A stretch of DNA of 64,000 nt. Origin: Vogesella mureinivorans. Its GTDB lineage: Bacteria > Pseudomonadota > Gammaproteobacteria > Burkholderiales > Chromobacteriaceae. The position numbers and the translations under genes are program-made. Positions 17,601 through 29,924 of this stretch are shown in pieces (position 1 is the stretch's first letter; each line of letters opens with the position of its first letter). The DNA is taken from assembly GCF_007644035.1 (NCBI RefSeq), contig NZ_VMTV02000791.1, forward strand, positions 1 through 64,000, given 5' to 3'. The notes under the pieces are model-generated. The model had not been told where the DNA came from and ran no database searches. It saw only the letters and a list, made by a program, of their open reading frames with translations.

Positions 17601-19102
17601 TCGAAGATCTGGCCCAGCTGATTTTCGACCTGAAGCAAGTGAACCCGACTGCGCTGGTGTCGGTAAAACTGGTCGCCGAGCCGGGCGTGGGCACCATTGC
17701 TGCCGGTGTGGCCAAGGCCTACGCCGACCTGATTACCATCTCCGGTTACGACGGTGGTACCGGTGCCAGCCCGCTGACCAGCGTGAAATACGCCGGTAGC
17801 CCGTGGGAGCTGGGCCTGACCGAGGCACAGCAGGTACTGCGTGCCAATGGCCTGCGCGGCCGCGTACGGGTACAGACCGACGGTGGCCTGAAAACCGGCC
17901 TGGACGTGATCAAGGCGGCCATCATGGGCGCCGAGAGCTTCGGCTTTGGTACCGGCCCGATGGTGGCGCTGGGCTGCAAGTTCCTGCGTATTTGCCACCT
18001 GAACAACTGCGCCACCGGCGTGGCCACCCAGGAAGTGAAGCTGCGTTCCAAGTACTTCATCGGCCTGCCAGAAATGGTGATGAACTACTTCCTGTTCATC
18101 GCGCAGGAAACCCGCGAGTGGATGGCCAAGCTGGGCGTGCGCAATATGGAAGAGCTGATCGGCCGCATGGAGATGCTCACCCTGCTGGAAGGCAAAACCG
18201 GCAAGCAGCAGCGCCTGGACTTGTCGCCGCTGCTGTCGCAAGGCACGGTGCCGGACAGCGTGCCACGCTTCTGCGTGAGCGATTCCAACCCGTCCTTCGA
18301 TAAGGGCGAGCTGGCCGAGCAGATCCTGCTGGACGCGCTGCCTGCCATCAACAACAAGCAGATGCTGCAGCTGAGCTACCCGATCGAGAACATTCACCGT
18401 TCCATCGGCGCCCGTCTGTCCGGCGAAATCGCCCGTGTACACGGTGCCGCCGGCCTGCCGTTTGGCTGCCTGAAGGTGAAGTTCACCGGCTCCGCCGGCC
18501 AGAGCTTTGGCGTGTGGAACGCACCGGGCCTGCACCTGGAGCTGGAAGGCGATGCCAACGATTACGTGGGCAAAGGCATGGCCGGTGGCCGCGTGACCAT
18601 CTACCAGCCAAAAGGCGCAGCGTACCAGTCGGACGAGTCCATCATCATCGGTAACACCTGCCTGTACGGCGCCACCGGTGGCCAGCTGTTTGCCGCCGGT
18701 GTGGCTGGCGAGCGCTTTGCCGTGCGTAACTCCGGTGCCCTGGCAGTGATCGAAGGCGCGGGTGACCACTGCTGCGAATACATGACCGGCGGCAGCGTGA
18801 TCGTGTTGGGCGAAACCGGCTACAACTTTGGCGCCGGCATGACCGGGGGCTTTGCCTTCGTGTATGACCGTGCCGAGAAGTTTGCCTACCGTTTCAACAA
18901 CGAGCTGGTGGATATCAACCTGATCAACGGTGAAGCGATGGGCATGTACCGCGCCTACCTGCTGGAGAAGATCGCCAAGCACGTGGAGCTGACCGGCTCG
19001 GAAACCGGCCGCGCCATGCTGGAAAACTTCGACGATTACGTCGACTACTTCTGGCTGGTGAAGCCTAAAGCGGCCAAGCTGGAAAGCCTGCTGAAAGACT
19101 GA
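14651..19102 (+). CDS. gltB: Glutamate synthase [NADPH] large subunit
   Basis: Transfers the amide of glutamine to 2-oxoglutarate, yielding two glutamates; with GltD it forms the cytosolic GOGAT of ammonium assimilation. 1483 residues, normal length. The class II amidotransferase domain begins after a 20-residue propeptide, giving Cys21 ([10 protein letters not shown]) as nucleophile. The FMN/synthase domain contains [12 protein letters not shown], and 3Fe-4S ligands are Cys1109, Cys1115 and Cys1120 ([12 protein letters not shown]). The C-terminal beta-helix has repeated glycine-rich turns ([18 protein letters not shown]). I chose the ATG at 14651 because it places Cys21 correctly; an in-frame start at 14558 would add 31 unlike residues. 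Confidence 0.97.
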   Translation: MDRQRWLEGTLYSPDFEQDSCGFGLIAQLDDKPSHWLVNTAISSLAKLTHRGAVAADGKSGDGCGLLFRKPDGFLREVAAEAGFALKAVYAAGLVFAHPDAAQGERSRNRLKEFLEAQGLEVAGFREVPIDIGACGEQAMASLPSFYQVFVNCPFGMDELSFQRRLYMGRRQAEKANKADDPYFYLPTLSPHTLSYKGLVTPDNLHKFYLDLSDPRFESSLAVFHQRFSTNTWPQWKLAQPFRFLAHNGEINTVQGNRHWARARERIMTSPHIDMDAIRPIVQTDGSDSMSLDNMLEGLLMGGIPLFRALRLLVPPAWQNVDSTDKDLRAFYEFNSMHMEPWDGPAGIVLTDGRYAGCMLDRNGLRPARWVLTKDNILTIASEVGVWDYKPEDVVKKGRVKPGQLFAADLQTGEILYPEDIDAQLKSAKPYRQWIKDAGSRLELSIEDDAGLEAWPKDQLLTYQKLFNISFEERDQILRVLAQDGQEAVGSMGDDTPMAVLSQKVRSPFDYLRQQFAQVTNPPIDPIREAIVMSLNTVFGPERNMFEETAEHAKRLEVRSPVLSREKFIRITTRTEHYLKATTFDLCFDPAERTLQQAIERLAAHVVEAVQEGTVIVVLSDRTIAANRLPIPALFAVGAVHHALIDAGLRCKSNIIAETGTVRDPHQMACLLGYGATAVYPYLAYQTIVDLVTTGDVSLRVNEALQHYRKGINKGLMKVLSKMGISTIASYRGAQLFEGIGLHEDLVQLCLKGTVSRISGASFEDFEEDQKLLSRLAFNPMRPVTHGGLLKYVHGEEYHAYNPDVVMTLQKAVQNTDYDAYKQYAELVNTRPVAMFRDLMQLNFEGVTPIAIDEVEPVESILKRFDSAGMSLGALSPEAHEAMATAMNRLGGRSNSGEGGEDPARYGTEKMSKIKQVASGRFGVTPHYLVNAEVLQIKVAQGAKPGEGGQLPGDKVSGLIARLRHAKEGVSLISPPPHHDIYSIEDLAQLIFDLKQVNPTALVSVKLVAEPGVGTIAAGVAKAYADLITISGYDGGTGASPLTSVKYAGSPWELGLTEAQQVLRANGLRGRVRVQTDGGLKTGLDVIKAAIMGAESFGFGTGPMVALGCKFLRICHLNNCATGVATQEVKLRSKYFIGLPEMVMNYFLFIAQETREWMAKLGVRNMEELIGRMEMLTLLEGKTGKQQRLDLSPLLSQGTVPDSVPRFCVSDSNPSFDKGELAEQILLDALPAINNKQMLQLSYPIENIHRSIGARLSGEIARVHGAAGLPFGCLKVKFTGSAGQSFGVWNAPGLHLELEGDANDYVGKGMAGGRVTIYQPKGAAYQSDESIIIGNTCLYGATGGQLFAAGVAGERFAVRNSGALAVIEGAGDHCCEYMTGGSVIVLGETGYNFGAGMTGGFAFVYDRAEKFAYRFNNELVDINLINGEAMGMYRAYLLEKIAKHVELTGSETGRAMLENFDDYVDYFWLVKPKAAKLESLLKD

Positions 19103-19141
19103 TAGGGACGGGCGGGTTGGTCCGCCCCTTGATAGCAATAA

Positions 19142-20605
<1,464 letters not shown>

Positions 20606-20636
20606 GCCCTGCGTTTACTTGCGCCGTGTTATCCAA

Positions 20637-20664
20637 CCCCTCTTGCCTGGCAAGAGGGGTTTTT
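20637..20664 (+). terminator. Terminator of gltBD
   Basis: CCCCTCTTGC pairs with GCAAGAGGGG around CTG, followed by TTTTT. It isolates gltBD from the groES promoter. Confidence 0.9.
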
Positions 20665-20720
20665 CGTTTGTCAGTGTCATGCCTGCACCATGCCGCTGAC
20701 AAAATCTTGCGGCTCCCCCT

Positions 20721-20776
20721 CTTGAAAACCGGCTATGCCGTCCCTATGATTAGCACTCGTCAGGGCAGAGTGCTAA
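20721..20776 (+). promoter_or_regulatory. groESL promoter with CIRCE operator
   Basis: A perfect CIRCE element, TTAGCACTC-N9-GAGTGCTAA, spans 20750-20776 and is the binding site of the HrcA repressor. Overlapping it upstream, CTTGAAA (20721-20727) and CCCTATGAT are spaced as in heat-shock sigma-32 promoters; the same bases also read as a housekeeping promoter (TTGAAA-N17-TATGAT, 20722-20750). The operon is thus likely under both sigma-32 activation and HrcA repression. Confidence 0.93.
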
Positions 20777-20846
20777 TGCACCTGTCCGCTATCGCTGAAT
20801 TGATAGGTAATCATCTTTCAACAGCCACTGCTATTAGGAGAGTCAA

Positions 20847-21134
20847 ATGGCAATTCGTCCTCTGCACGATCGTGTTGTTATCAAGCGCCTCGAGGCTGAA
20901 GAAAAAACCGCCTCCGGCATCGTTCTGCCGGGCGCCGCAGCTGAAAAACCAGACATGGGTGAAGTGGTTGCCGTAGGCAACGGCAAGATCCTGGAAAACG
21001 GCGACCGCCGTGCGCTGGAGCTGAAAGTTGGCGACAAGGTTATCTTCGGCAAGTATTCCGGCCAAACCGTCAAGGTTGACGGTGATGAGCTCCTCGTTAT
21101 GCGCGAGGAAGACGTGATGGGCATCGTTGAGTAA
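20847..21134 (+). CDS. groES: Co-chaperonin GroES
   Basis: The 10-kDa lid of the GroEL folding chamber; seven copies cap one ring in the cytosol. 95 residues, standard length. The mobile loop contains [17 protein letters not shown], and the rest ([37 protein letters not shown]) is typical. The ATG at 20847 follows TAGGAGAGTCAA. It is the first gene of groESL, 71 bases after the CIRCE element. Confidence 0.98.
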   Translation: MAIRPLHDRVVIKRLEAEEKTASGIVLPGAAAEKPDMGEVVAVGNGKILENGDRRALELKVGDKVIFGKYSGQTVKVDGDELLVMREEDVMGIVE

Positions 21135-21163
21135 TCCGGGCCGCATCCCTCTTATCAAACTGA

Positions 21164-22825
<1,662 letters not shown>

Positions 22826-22850
22826 GCTGCCTCGCTCTGCGAAGCCTGAA

Positions 22851-22875
22851 CCCCGCGCCACGGCGCGGGGTTTTT
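22851..22875 (+). terminator. Terminator of groESL
   Basis: CCCCGCGCC/GGCGCGGGG stem followed by TTTTT at 22871-22875. Confidence 0.9.
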
Positions 22876-22882
22876 CTATGTA

Positions 22883-22930
22883 GCAAAACAATGCGGCCAA
22901 CCTTTCACCGGGTTGGCCGCATTGTTTTGC
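22883..22930. repeat. 20-bp inverted pair of the GTTGGCCGCA repeat after groEL
   Basis: The two arms (22883-22902 and 22911-22930) are perfectly complementary over 20 bp with an 8-base loop. The cores TGCGGCCAAC (22892-22901) and GTTGGCCGCA (22912-22921) are one inverted pair of the genome-wide 10-mer, extended by CAAAACAA/TTGTTTTG. The T-rich outer arm makes it a possible second terminator. Confidence 0.85.
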
Positions 22931-22976
22931 CCGCACAGTCTGGCACAATGCCGGCTTTATCTTGTGGAGCGTCAAC

Positions 22977-23723
22977 ATGAAACGATCAGATTTGCTCAAA
23001 GCGCTGGACGGCAAGCTGGAGCCATGGCGCTTCAAGGACTACGCCCCGAACGGGCTGCAAGTGGAGGGCAGTGACGAGATCCGCCGTATCGTCACCGGCG
23101 TTACCGCATCGCAAGCCTTGATTGACGAAGCGATCCGCCTGCAGGCCGATGCCATCCTGGTGCACCACGGTTATTTCTGGAAAAGCGAGGCCGCTGCCAT
23201 TACCGGTATCAAGCGCCAGCGCATCGCGGCGTTGCTGCACAGCAACATCAACCTGTTTGCCTACCACCTGCCGCTGGATGCGCACCCGGCGCTGGGCAAT
23301 AACGCCCAGCTGGGCCAGGTACTGGGCTTGCAGAACGCGGCGCCGTCGCTGGCGGAGCCGCTGATCTGGACCGGCGAGCTGGTACAAAGCTGTACGGCCG
23401 ATGCGCTGCGCGCGCACGTTGGCCGCAGCCTGGGGCGGGAAGCGCTATTGCTGGGGGACAACACCCGCAGCGTGCAGCGCGTAGCCTGGTGTACCGGTGG
23501 GGCGCAGGGTTATTTCGAACAAGCCATCGCTTTAGGCGTGGATGTGTTCATTACTGGCGAAGTGTCTGAGCAAAATCAGCATTTGGCTAATGAAACAGGC
23601 GTAAGCTTCATCGCGGCGGGCCATCACGCCACCGAACGCTACGGCGTGAAGGCGCTAGGCGAGTGGCTGGCGAACGATTTTGCCCTGGATGTGCAATTTA
23701 TCGATCTCTTTAACCCGGTTTGA
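22977..23723 (+). CDS. Nif3-like dinuclear metal-binding protein (YbgI family)
   Basis: A 248-residue member of the Nif3/YbgI family, often annotated as GTP cyclohydrolase I type 2, whose cellular role is unsettled. Metal-ligand segments are LVHHGYFWK near residue 60, a following AYHLPLDAHP, and the C-terminal GEVSEQN and AAGHHATERYG. PNGLQVEG at the N terminus is also typical. The ATG at 22977 follows TGGAG. Precedes petA by 125 bases; co-transcription with petABC is possible but not shown. Confidence 0.9.
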   Translation: MKRSDLLKALDGKLEPWRFKDYAPNGLQVEGSDEIRRIVTGVTASQALIDEAIRLQADAILVHHGYFWKSEAAAITGIKRQRIAALLHSNINLFAYHLPLDAHPALGNNAQLGQVLGLQNAAPSLAEPLIWTGELVQSCTADALRAHVGRSLGREALLLGDNTRSVQRVAWCTGGAQGYFEQAIALGVDVFITGEVSEQNQHLANETGVSFIAAGHHATERYGVKALGEWLANDFALDVQFIDLFNPV

Positions 23724-23848
23724 AAACTAAGCCCCTGTTGTCAATGAGGCGATTTGTCGCATATGCGCTTCAAGTTCCCTCATGGAATCGGGTAGAATTG
23801 TAAAGTTTCAAGTTTATAGCTCGGTTTCCACGTTTGAGGATGACTGTA

Positions 23849-24433
23849 ATGAGTGAACAACACGTTGATGCGGGGCGCCGTCGTTTTCTGACGGTGGCCA
23901 CCAGCGCGGTTGGTGGTGTGGCGGCAGCCGGTGTGGCTGTCCCGTTTTTGATGAGCTTTGCACCTTCTGAGCGTGCCAAGGCTGCAGGTGCGCCAGTAGA
24001 AGTGGACATCAGCAAGCTGGAGCCGGGTCAGAAGATCAACGTCGAATGGCGTGGCAAGCCGGTATGGGTTCTGTCCCGTACACCGGAACAGCTGAAAAAC
24101 CTGTCGACTATCGAAGGTGAGCTGCTGGATCCGAAGTGCGAATCGCCAGAGCAGCCGGATTACTGCAAGAACCAGACCCGCTCCATCAAGCCGGAGATTC
24201 TGGTTGCTGTAGGTATCTGTACCCACCTGGGCTGTTCTCCGACCCACCGTCCGGACCTGGCGCCTGCCGACCTGGGCCCGAAATGGGTTGGCGGGTTCTA
24301 CTGTCCATGCCATGGCTCCAAGTTTGACTTGGCTGCCCGTGTCTACAACGGTGTGCCGGCGCCAAAGAACATGGAAATCCCGCCGCACAAGTACCTGACC
24401 GATACCACGCTGCTGATCGGCGATGACAAGTAA
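23849..24433 (+). CDS. petA: Ubiquinol-cytochrome c reductase Rieske iron-sulfur subunit
   Basis: Carries the 2Fe-2S cluster that oxidises ubiquinol in the bc1 complex, anchored in the inner membrane with its head in the periplasm. 194 residues. Twin-arginine type N terminus (GRRRFLTVATSAVGG) with a single anchor helix. Cluster motifs are CTHLGC and CPCHGS, with ligands Cys/His in each. An extra acidic Cys-containing segment (DPKCESPEQPDYCKNQTR) lies before the first motif. The ATG at 23849 follows TGAGGA; petB follows after 15 bases. Confidence 0.96.
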   Translation: MSEQHVDAGRRRFLTVATSAVGGVAAAGVAVPFLMSFAPSERAKAAGAPVEVDISKLEPGQKINVEWRGKPVWVLSRTPEQLKNLSTIEGELLDPKCESPEQPDYCKNQTRSIKPEILVAVGICTHLGCSPTHRPDLAPADLGPKWVGGFYCPCHGSKFDLAARVYNGVPAPKNMEIPPHKYLTDTTLLIGDDK

Positions 24434-24448
24434 GCGAGGGGAAAATAC

Positions 24449-25786
24449 ATGAGCACTGGCCAAAAAATCCTCAATTGGGTGGATGAGCGTTTCCCGCTGT
24501 CCTCGATGATGAAAGAACACGTCACCGAGTACTACGCCCCCAAAAACTTTAACTTCTGGTACTTCTTTGGTTCCCTGGCACTGCTGGTGCTGGTGATCCA
24601 GATCGTTACCGGTATTTTCCTGACCATGAACTACAAGCCGGATGCCACGCTGAACGGCGCTGGCATTCCGGTAGCGTTTGCTTCGGTGGAATACATCATG
24701 CGTGATGTGGCAGGTGGCTGGATCATCCGCTACATGCACTCTACCGGCGCGTCCATGTTCTTTGTCGTGGTTTACCTGCATATGTTCCGTGGCGTGATCT
24801 ACGGTTCCTACAAGCAGCCACGCGAACTGGTATGGGTATTCGGTACGCTGATCTTCCTGGTGCTGATGGCCGAAGCCTTCATGGGCTACCTGCTGCCATG
24901 GGGTCAGATGTCGTTCTGGGGCGCACAGGTAATTGTTAACCTGTTTGCTTCCATCCCCGTTATCGGCCCGGATCTGTCGGTGTTCATCCGCGGCGACTTC
25001 GTGGTGGGCGATGCAACGCTGAACCGCTTCTTTGCCCTGCACGTGATTGCGGTACCGCTGATTCTGCTGGCACTGGTGGTAGCCCACCTGATCGCCCTGC
25101 ACGAAGTGGGCTCCAACAACCCGGACGGCGTGGAAATCAAGAAACTCAAAGGTGAAGATGGCAAGCCGCTGGATGGCATTCCGTTCCACCCTTACTACAC
25201 CGTGAAAGACGTACTGGGTGTGGCTGTGTTCCTGATCGTGTTCTCCGCTATCGTGTTCTTTGCACCGGAGATGGGTGGTTACTTCCTGGAAAAACCGAAC
25301 TTCGACCAGGCAGACCCGCTGAAGACACCAGCTCACATTGCGCCGGTATGGTATTTCACCCCGTTCTACGCCATTTTGCGTGCGGTACCGTCGTTTGCCG
25401 GTACCCAAGTATGGGGCGTGCTGGCGATGGGTGCGGCGGTGGTGCTGATTGCCTTCCTGCCGTGGCTGGATAAATCCCCGGTGAAGTCGATCCGTTATCG
25501 TGGCCCCAAGTTCAAGATCATGCTGACCTTGTTCATTACCGCCTTTATCGGTCTGGGTATTCTGGGTGCGTTGCCGTCGACCGACCTGCGCACAATCGTG
25601 GCTCAGCTGCTCTCCATCATTTACTTTGCGTTCTTCCTGGGCATGCCGTTCTATACCAAGAACGACGTGGGCACCACACCGGTTCCGACCCGTGTGACCA
25701 TGAGCACTCCGGCTCGCCAGGCACGCTTTGTAGTACTGGTGGTAGCAACGCTGGTGGCCGCTACCCTGTTTGCAAAATTCATCTGA
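24449..25786 (+). CDS. petB: Cytochrome b of the bc1 complex
   Basis: Inner-membrane core subunit with two b hemes and the quinol oxidation and reduction sites. 445 residues with about eight to nine helices; His pairs lie in RYMHSTGASMFFVVVYLHMF and ALHVIAVPLILLALVVAHLIALHE. The Qo-site motif, PEWY in many organisms, is PVWY here (residues 299-302). A C-terminal extra helix (FVVLVVATLVAATLF) is present. It ends 13 bases before petC starts and is followed by GGGGG as the petC ribosome-binding site. Confidence 0.97.
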   Translation: MSTGQKILNWVDERFPLSSMMKEHVTEYYAPKNFNFWYFFGSLALLVLVIQIVTGIFLTMNYKPDATLNGAGIPVAFASVEYIMRDVAGGWIIRYMHSTGASMFFVVVYLHMFRGVIYGSYKQPRELVWVFGTLIFLVLMAEAFMGYLLPWGQMSFWGAQVIVNLFASIPVIGPDLSVFIRGDFVVGDATLNRFFALHVIAVPLILLALVVAHLIALHEVGSNNPDGVEIKKLKGEDGKPLDGIPFHPYYTVKDVLGVAVFLIVFSAIVFFAPEMGGYFLEKPNFDQADPLKTPAHIAPVWYFTPFYAILRAVPSFAGTQVWGVLAMGAAVVLIAFLPWLDKSPVKSIRYRGPKFKIMLTLFITAFIGLGILGALPSTDLRTIVAQLLSIIYFAFFLGMPFYTKNDVGTTPVPTRVTMSTPARQARFVVLVVATLVAATLFAKFI

Positions 25787-25799
25787 TAAAGGGGGCACT

Positions 25800-26561
25800 A
25801 TGAACAAGACTATCCGTCAACTGGTTGCCGCCGTAGCCCTCATGGTTCCTGCTGTTGGTGCGTTTGCTGCGTCCGAAGGCCCTGCCCTGGAAAAAGCACC
25901 GATCAACATCCAGGATACCGAAAGCCTGCAGCGTGGCGCACAGACCTTTGTGAACTACTGCCTGTCTTGCCATTCGGCCAGCGCCATGCGCTACAACCGT
26001 CTGACTGACATCGGCCTATCCGAAGACCAGATCAAGTCCAACCTGATGTTTGCCACCGACAAGATCGGTGATCCGATGAACGTGGCCATGGACAAGAAAG
26101 ATGCCAAGAACTGGTTTGGCGCAACCCCACCGGACCTGTCCGTGATTGCGCGCTCGCGTGGTGCTGACTACCTGTACGGCTACCTGCGTGGCTTCTACCG
26201 TGACCCTAGCCGCCCAACTGGCTGGAACAACCTGGTATTCGACAAGGTGGGCATGCCGCACATCCTGTGGGAATGGCAGGGTGAGCAAGAACTGCGTACC
26301 CATAAAGGCGCAGATGGCCACGAAGAAAAGAAACTGGAACTGGTGAAAGCCGGTACGCTGACCAAGCTGGAAAACGGCAAAGCTAACACCGCCGAGTTTG
26401 ACAAGCGTATGGCCGACCTGACCAACTTCCTGGTCTACATCGGCGAGCCGGTGCAGGTGAAGCGCCATCAGGTGGGCTACACCGTGCTGCTGTATCTGTT
26501 CCTGCTGCTGTTGCCTTTCGCCTACTTCCTGAAAAAGGAATACTGGAAAGACATCCACTAG
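25800..26561 (+). CDS. petC: Cytochrome c1 of the bc1 complex
   Basis: Takes electrons from the Rieske protein and passes them to a soluble cytochrome c; periplasmic head with a C-terminal anchor. 253 residues: signal peptide to about residue 21 (VGAFA-AS), heme-binding CLSCH motif, axial Met in the GMPHILWEWQG region, and a final helix VGYTVLLYLFLLLLPFAYFL followed by KKEYWKDIH. The ATG at 25800 follows AAAGGGGGCACT; an upstream in-frame start within petB would spoil the signal peptide. Confidence 0.96.
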   Translation: MNKTIRQLVAAVALMVPAVGAFAASEGPALEKAPINIQDTESLQRGAQTFVNYCLSCHSASAMRYNRLTDIGLSEDQIKSNLMFATDKIGDPMNVAMDKKDAKNWFGATPPDLSVIARSRGADYLYGYLRGFYRDPSRPTGWNNLVFDKVGMPHILWEWQGEQELRTHKGADGHEEKKLELVKAGTLTKLENGKANTAEFDKRMADLTNFLVYIGEPVQVKRHQVGYTVLLYLFLLLLPFAYFLKKEYWKDIH

Positions 26562-26598
26562 GTCATGTGCCGAGTGGGGCGACTTGATGCCGCCAGCA

Positions 26599-26629
26599 AA
26601 ACCCCCTTCGCTTGCGAAGGGGGTTTTTT
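26599..26629 (+). terminator. Terminator of petABC
   Basis: AAACCCCCTTCGC-TT-GCGAAGGGGGTTT followed by more T residues, 38 bases after the petC stop. An extended -10 like element (TGCTAGAAT, 26745-26753) in the following gap could serve sspA. Confidence 0.9.
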
Positions 26630-26798
26630 GTATCGGGAAACCCTATGCATGGTTTTACCCTGTTTTCCATCTTGTGCTGAATTGTTAATTTCTCTTTGTA
26701 TTCATGGGCTTATGCAACTTTTGTGGAAAGTGGTGCGTCAAAGGTGCTAGAATTGCCCGTTATTTGATCAACAAGCCTGTTTAAGGAATGAATGCCTC

Positions 26799-27401
26799 AT
26801 GATGACCCTTTACTCTGGTAGTACTTGTCCTTTCAGCCAACGCTGTCGCATCGTGTTGTTCGAGAAGGGCATGGACTTCGAGATCATTGATGTGGATATT
26901 CACAACAAGCCTGAAGATCTGGCCGTGATGAACCCGTACAACGAGGTTCCGGTGCTGGTGGAGCGCGACCTGATTCTTCATGAATCCAATATCATCAACG
27001 AATACATCGACGAGCGTTTCCCGCACCCACAGCTGATGCCAGCCGACCCGGTAATGCGTGCTCGCGCTCGTTTGTTCCTGTTCCGTTTCGAACAAGAGCT
27101 GTTTGTACACGTGAAAACACTGGAAAACGGCGCTAGCGGCAAAGAAGCCAACAAAGCACGCGAAGCCATTCGTGATGGCCTGGTGACGATTGCCCCGATT
27201 TTTGCCAAGCAAAAGTTCATGCTGGGCGACGAGTTTTCCATGATCGATGTGGCGATTGCGCCGCTGATGTGGCGCCTGGAGCACTATGGCGTGGATCTGG
27301 GCAAAAATGCAGCCCCTATTCTGAAGTATGCCGAGCGCCTGTTCCAGCGCCAGTCGTTTATCGACTCGCTGACGCCTGCAGAAAAGGCCATGCGCAAGTA
27401 A
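26799..27401 (+). CDS. sspA: Stringent starvation protein A
   Basis: An RNA-polymerase-associated protein with a glutathione-transferase fold, active in starvation, acid stress and virulence regulation in Proteobacteria. 200 residues. N-terminal thioredoxin-like domain with YSGSTCPFSQRCRIVLFEKGMDFE and NEVPVLVERDLILHESNIINEYIDE, then the all-helical C-terminal domain ending SLTPAEKAMRK. Two ATGs in a row (26799, 26802) make the exact start uncertain by one codon. Placement after petABC and before sspB is common in betaproteobacteria. Confidence 0.96.
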   Translation: MMTLYSGSTCPFSQRCRIVLFEKGMDFEIIDVDIHNKPEDLAVMNPYNEVPVLVERDLILHESNIINEYIDERFPHPQLMPADPVMRARARLFLFRFEQELFVHVKTLENGASGKEANKAREAIRDGLVTIAPIFAKQKFMLGDEFSMIDVAIAPLMWRLEHYGVDLGKNAAPILKYAERLFQRQSFIDSLTPAEKAMRK

Positions 27402-27495
27402 TAGCGCCACCCGGCAGGCCGGCTGGGCACTCTGGCAGTTTTGCTGCCAGGTGGCCCGCTGGCCTGTTTTCATATTGCCAGCAGAGGAGTTCCCC

Positions 27496-27927
27496 ATGAC
27501 AACCAGTACCAGGCCCTATCTGATTCGTGCCATTCACCAGTGGTGTACCGATCAGGGGCAGACACCTTATATGGTGGTGTGGGTCGATGAGAACGTGCAG
27601 GTACCGATGGAGTTTGTGAAAAATAACGAAATCGTTCTGAATGTGGGCTACGGCGCGACACAGGGTTTGAGTATCGAGAATGACTGGATTTCGTTTTCGG
27701 CGCGTTTTGGTGGCATCTCGCGTGAAATCTGGGTACCGGTTGGCAATGTGCTCTCCATTTTTTCACGCGATTCTGGCGAAGGTATGGGGTTCGAGCTGGA
27801 AAAACTCGACGAAGCGGCAGAACGCCCATCGGCAGCACCGGCTGCGCCATTGGCTGCGGCGGACACCGCTGTGGATGGTGCGCCACAAGGTGCCAAGGTC
27901 ATTACCTTTCCAGGGCGCCGTGGCTAG
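27496..27927 (+). CDS. sspB: ClpXP protease specificity-enhancing factor SspB
   Basis: Adaptor that delivers ssrA-tagged proteins from stalled ribosomes to ClpXP. 143 residues. Folded substrate-binding domain at about 1-110 (RPYLIRAIHQWCTDQGQTPYMVV, ARFGGISREIWVPVGNVLSIFSRDSGEGM), then a flexible Ala/Pro-rich linker and a C-terminal tail KVITFPGRRG, the usual ClpX-docking end. The ATG at 27496 follows GAGGAG. Downstream of sspA with a 94-base gap. Confidence 0.95.
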   Translation: MTTSTRPYLIRAIHQWCTDQGQTPYMVVWVDENVQVPMEFVKNNEIVLNVGYGATQGLSIENDWISFSARFGGISREIWVPVGNVLSIFSRDSGEGMGFELEKLDEAAERPSAAPAAPLAAADTAVDGAPQGAKVITFPGRRG

Positions 27928-27941
27928 GCAGTGTGCCCATG

Positions 27942-27976
27942 AAAAAACCGCCCGGTAAGCCGGGCGGTTTTGTTTT
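27942..27976. terminator. Bidirectional terminator between sspB and amtB
   Basis: AACCGCCCGG-TAAG-CCGGGCGGTT with A residues on the left and T residues on the right, so it can stop transcription from both convergent genes. A second dyad, CGGCCAAGCT-AAC-AGCTTGGCCG (27978-28000), sits next to the amtB stop and is a diverged relative of the GTTGGCCGCA inverted pair. Confidence 0.85.
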
Positions 27977-28006
27977 GCGGCCAAGCTAACAGCTTGGCCG
28001 TGGTAC

Positions 28007-29314
28007 TTACTCTACACGTTCGCCATGCAGCGCTACGTCCAGACCTTCGCGTTCTTCCTCTTCGCTTACGCGTAGTCCCATTACCATATCCAGCAGTTTC
28101 AGCAGGATGTAGGTGACGATGGCGCAATACACGACGGTAGCCACTACGCCAACGGCTTGGGTCATCAGGTTGCCTTCAACACCGCCGATTTCTTTTACGG
28201 CAAAGATGCCGGTCAGCAGGGCGCCAATAATACCGCCTACGCCGTGTACGCCAAAGGCATCCAGCGAGTCATCGTATTTCAGCATGTGCTTCAGCGAGGT
28301 GGCGCTCCAGTAGCAGACGGCACCCGAGATCAGGCCGATAGCCAGCGCGCCTTTGGCATCAACAAAGCCAGCGGCAGGGGTGATGGCGACCAGGCCGGCA
28401 ACCGCACCCGATACGATGCCCAGTACTGAAGGCTTGCCTTTTGCGATCCATTCTGCAGCCATCCACGACAGTGCAGCCATACCGGTAGCCACCTGGGTTA
28501 CCACCATGGCCATGGCGGCACGGCCATCCGCAGCGACTGCGGAGCCAGCGTTGAAACCGAACCAGCCAACCCACAGCATGGAAGCGCCTACCAGTGTCAG
28601 TACCAGGTTGTGCGGTGGCATGGCTTCGCGGCCAAAACCGACACGTTTACCCAGAACCAGCGCGGCAACCAAGCCTGCAATACCCGCGTTGATGTGTACA
28701 ACTGTACCCCCGGCAAAATCCAGCACGCCGTGATCAAACATCCAGCCGCCAGGTGCCCATACCCAGTGAGCGACCGGGACATAAACCAGTAGAGACCACA
28801 GTGTCATGAACACCAGCATGGTAGAAAACTTCATGCGCTCGGCAAATGCACCAGCGATCAGTGCCGGGGTAATGATGGCAAAGGTCATCTGGAAGATCAT
28901 GAATACCGCTTCCGGAATGGTGCCTGCCAGCGGGTGAACGGTCAGTTTGCCTTCATCTTTCAGGAAGAGCATGCCGTCCAGCAGGATGCGATCCAGACCG
29001 CCAATCAGGCTGTTGCCTGGTGTGAAAGCCAGGCTGTAGCCAACTACGGTCCACAGCACGGTCATCAGGGCGCAAATGGCAAAGCTTTGCATCAGGGTGG
29101 CCAGTACGTTTTTCTTGCGTACCATACCGGCATAGAACAGCGCCAGGCCAGGGATGGTCATGAATAGCACCAGTGCGGTAGCCGTCATCATCCAGGCTGT
29201 ATCACCGGCGCTGATCGCCGTGGTTGCCACCAGGGTAGGGGCGCCATCAGCTAGCGCAGGGAAAGCGGTACACAGTGTGCCTAGTGCGGCTAGCGAGAGT
29301 AGTTTCTTGCTCAT
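28007..29314 (-). CDS. amtB: Ammonium transporter
   Basis: Inner-membrane ammonium channel of the Amt/Rh family, expressed under nitrogen limitation and closed by GlnK. 435 residues: signal sequence ending PALADG, then eleven predicted membrane segments. Family landmarks include ALFYAGMVRKKNVLATLMQSFA, HWVWAPGGWM, DFAGGTVVHINAGIAGLVAAL and DAFGVHGVGGIIGALLTGIFA (pore histidines). The short C-terminal tail ends in REGLDVALHGERVE. Its stop is followed by the shared bidirectional terminator; glnK lies 23 bases upstream on the same strand. Confidence 0.97.
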   Translation of the reverse strand: MSKKLLSLAALGTLCTAFPALADGAPTLVATTAISAGDTAWMMTATALVLFMTIPGLALFYAGMVRKKNVLATLMQSFAICALMTVLWTVVGYSLAFTPGNSLIGGLDRILLDGMLFLKDEGKLTVHPLAGTIPEAVFMIFQMTFAIITPALIAGAFAERMKFSTMLVFMTLWSLLVYVPVAHWVWAPGGWMFDHGVLDFAGGTVVHINAGIAGLVAALVLGKRVGFGREAMPPHNLVLTLVGASMLWVGWFGFNAGSAVAADGRAAMAMVVTQVATGMAALSWMAAEWIAKGKPSVLGIVSGAVAGLVAITPAAGFVDAKGALAIGLISGAVCYWSATSLKHMLKYDDSLDAFGVHGVGGIIGALLTGIFAVKEIGGVEGNLMTQAVGVVATVVYCAIVTYILLKLLDMVMGLRVSEEEEREGLDVALHGERVE

Positions 29315-29337
29315 TTTCTTATCCTTTCAGCTGGGGC

Positions 29338-29721
<384 letters not shown>

Positions 29722-29724
29722 CTA

Positions 29725-29740
29725 TGCATGAACTGTGCCA
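29725..29740 (-). promoter_or_regulatory. Sigma-54 promoter of glnK-amtB
   Basis: The minus strand reads TGGCACAGTTCATGCA, matching the -24/-12 consensus (TGGCAC-N5-TTGCA) with GG and GC ten bases apart. It lies about 50 bases before the glnK start. NtrC control under nitrogen limitation is the usual partner; I did not find a clear NtrC site. Confidence 0.8.
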
Positions 29741-29924
29741 GAATCGTATTTGTTTTATATTTCAAGCAATTGCCGCAGGCGGCTCATTTGTATTCGATAT
29801 ATTTCCGCGGGGCAATCAGGCTGATGAGGGGCTTGCCCGGTAATGGTGCGTTTGCGCTTATGCAGCGGCGGACGCTTTTTGCTAAACTGGCCGGCATTCA
29901 TCATGCCAAAGTCAAGGCGCCATC

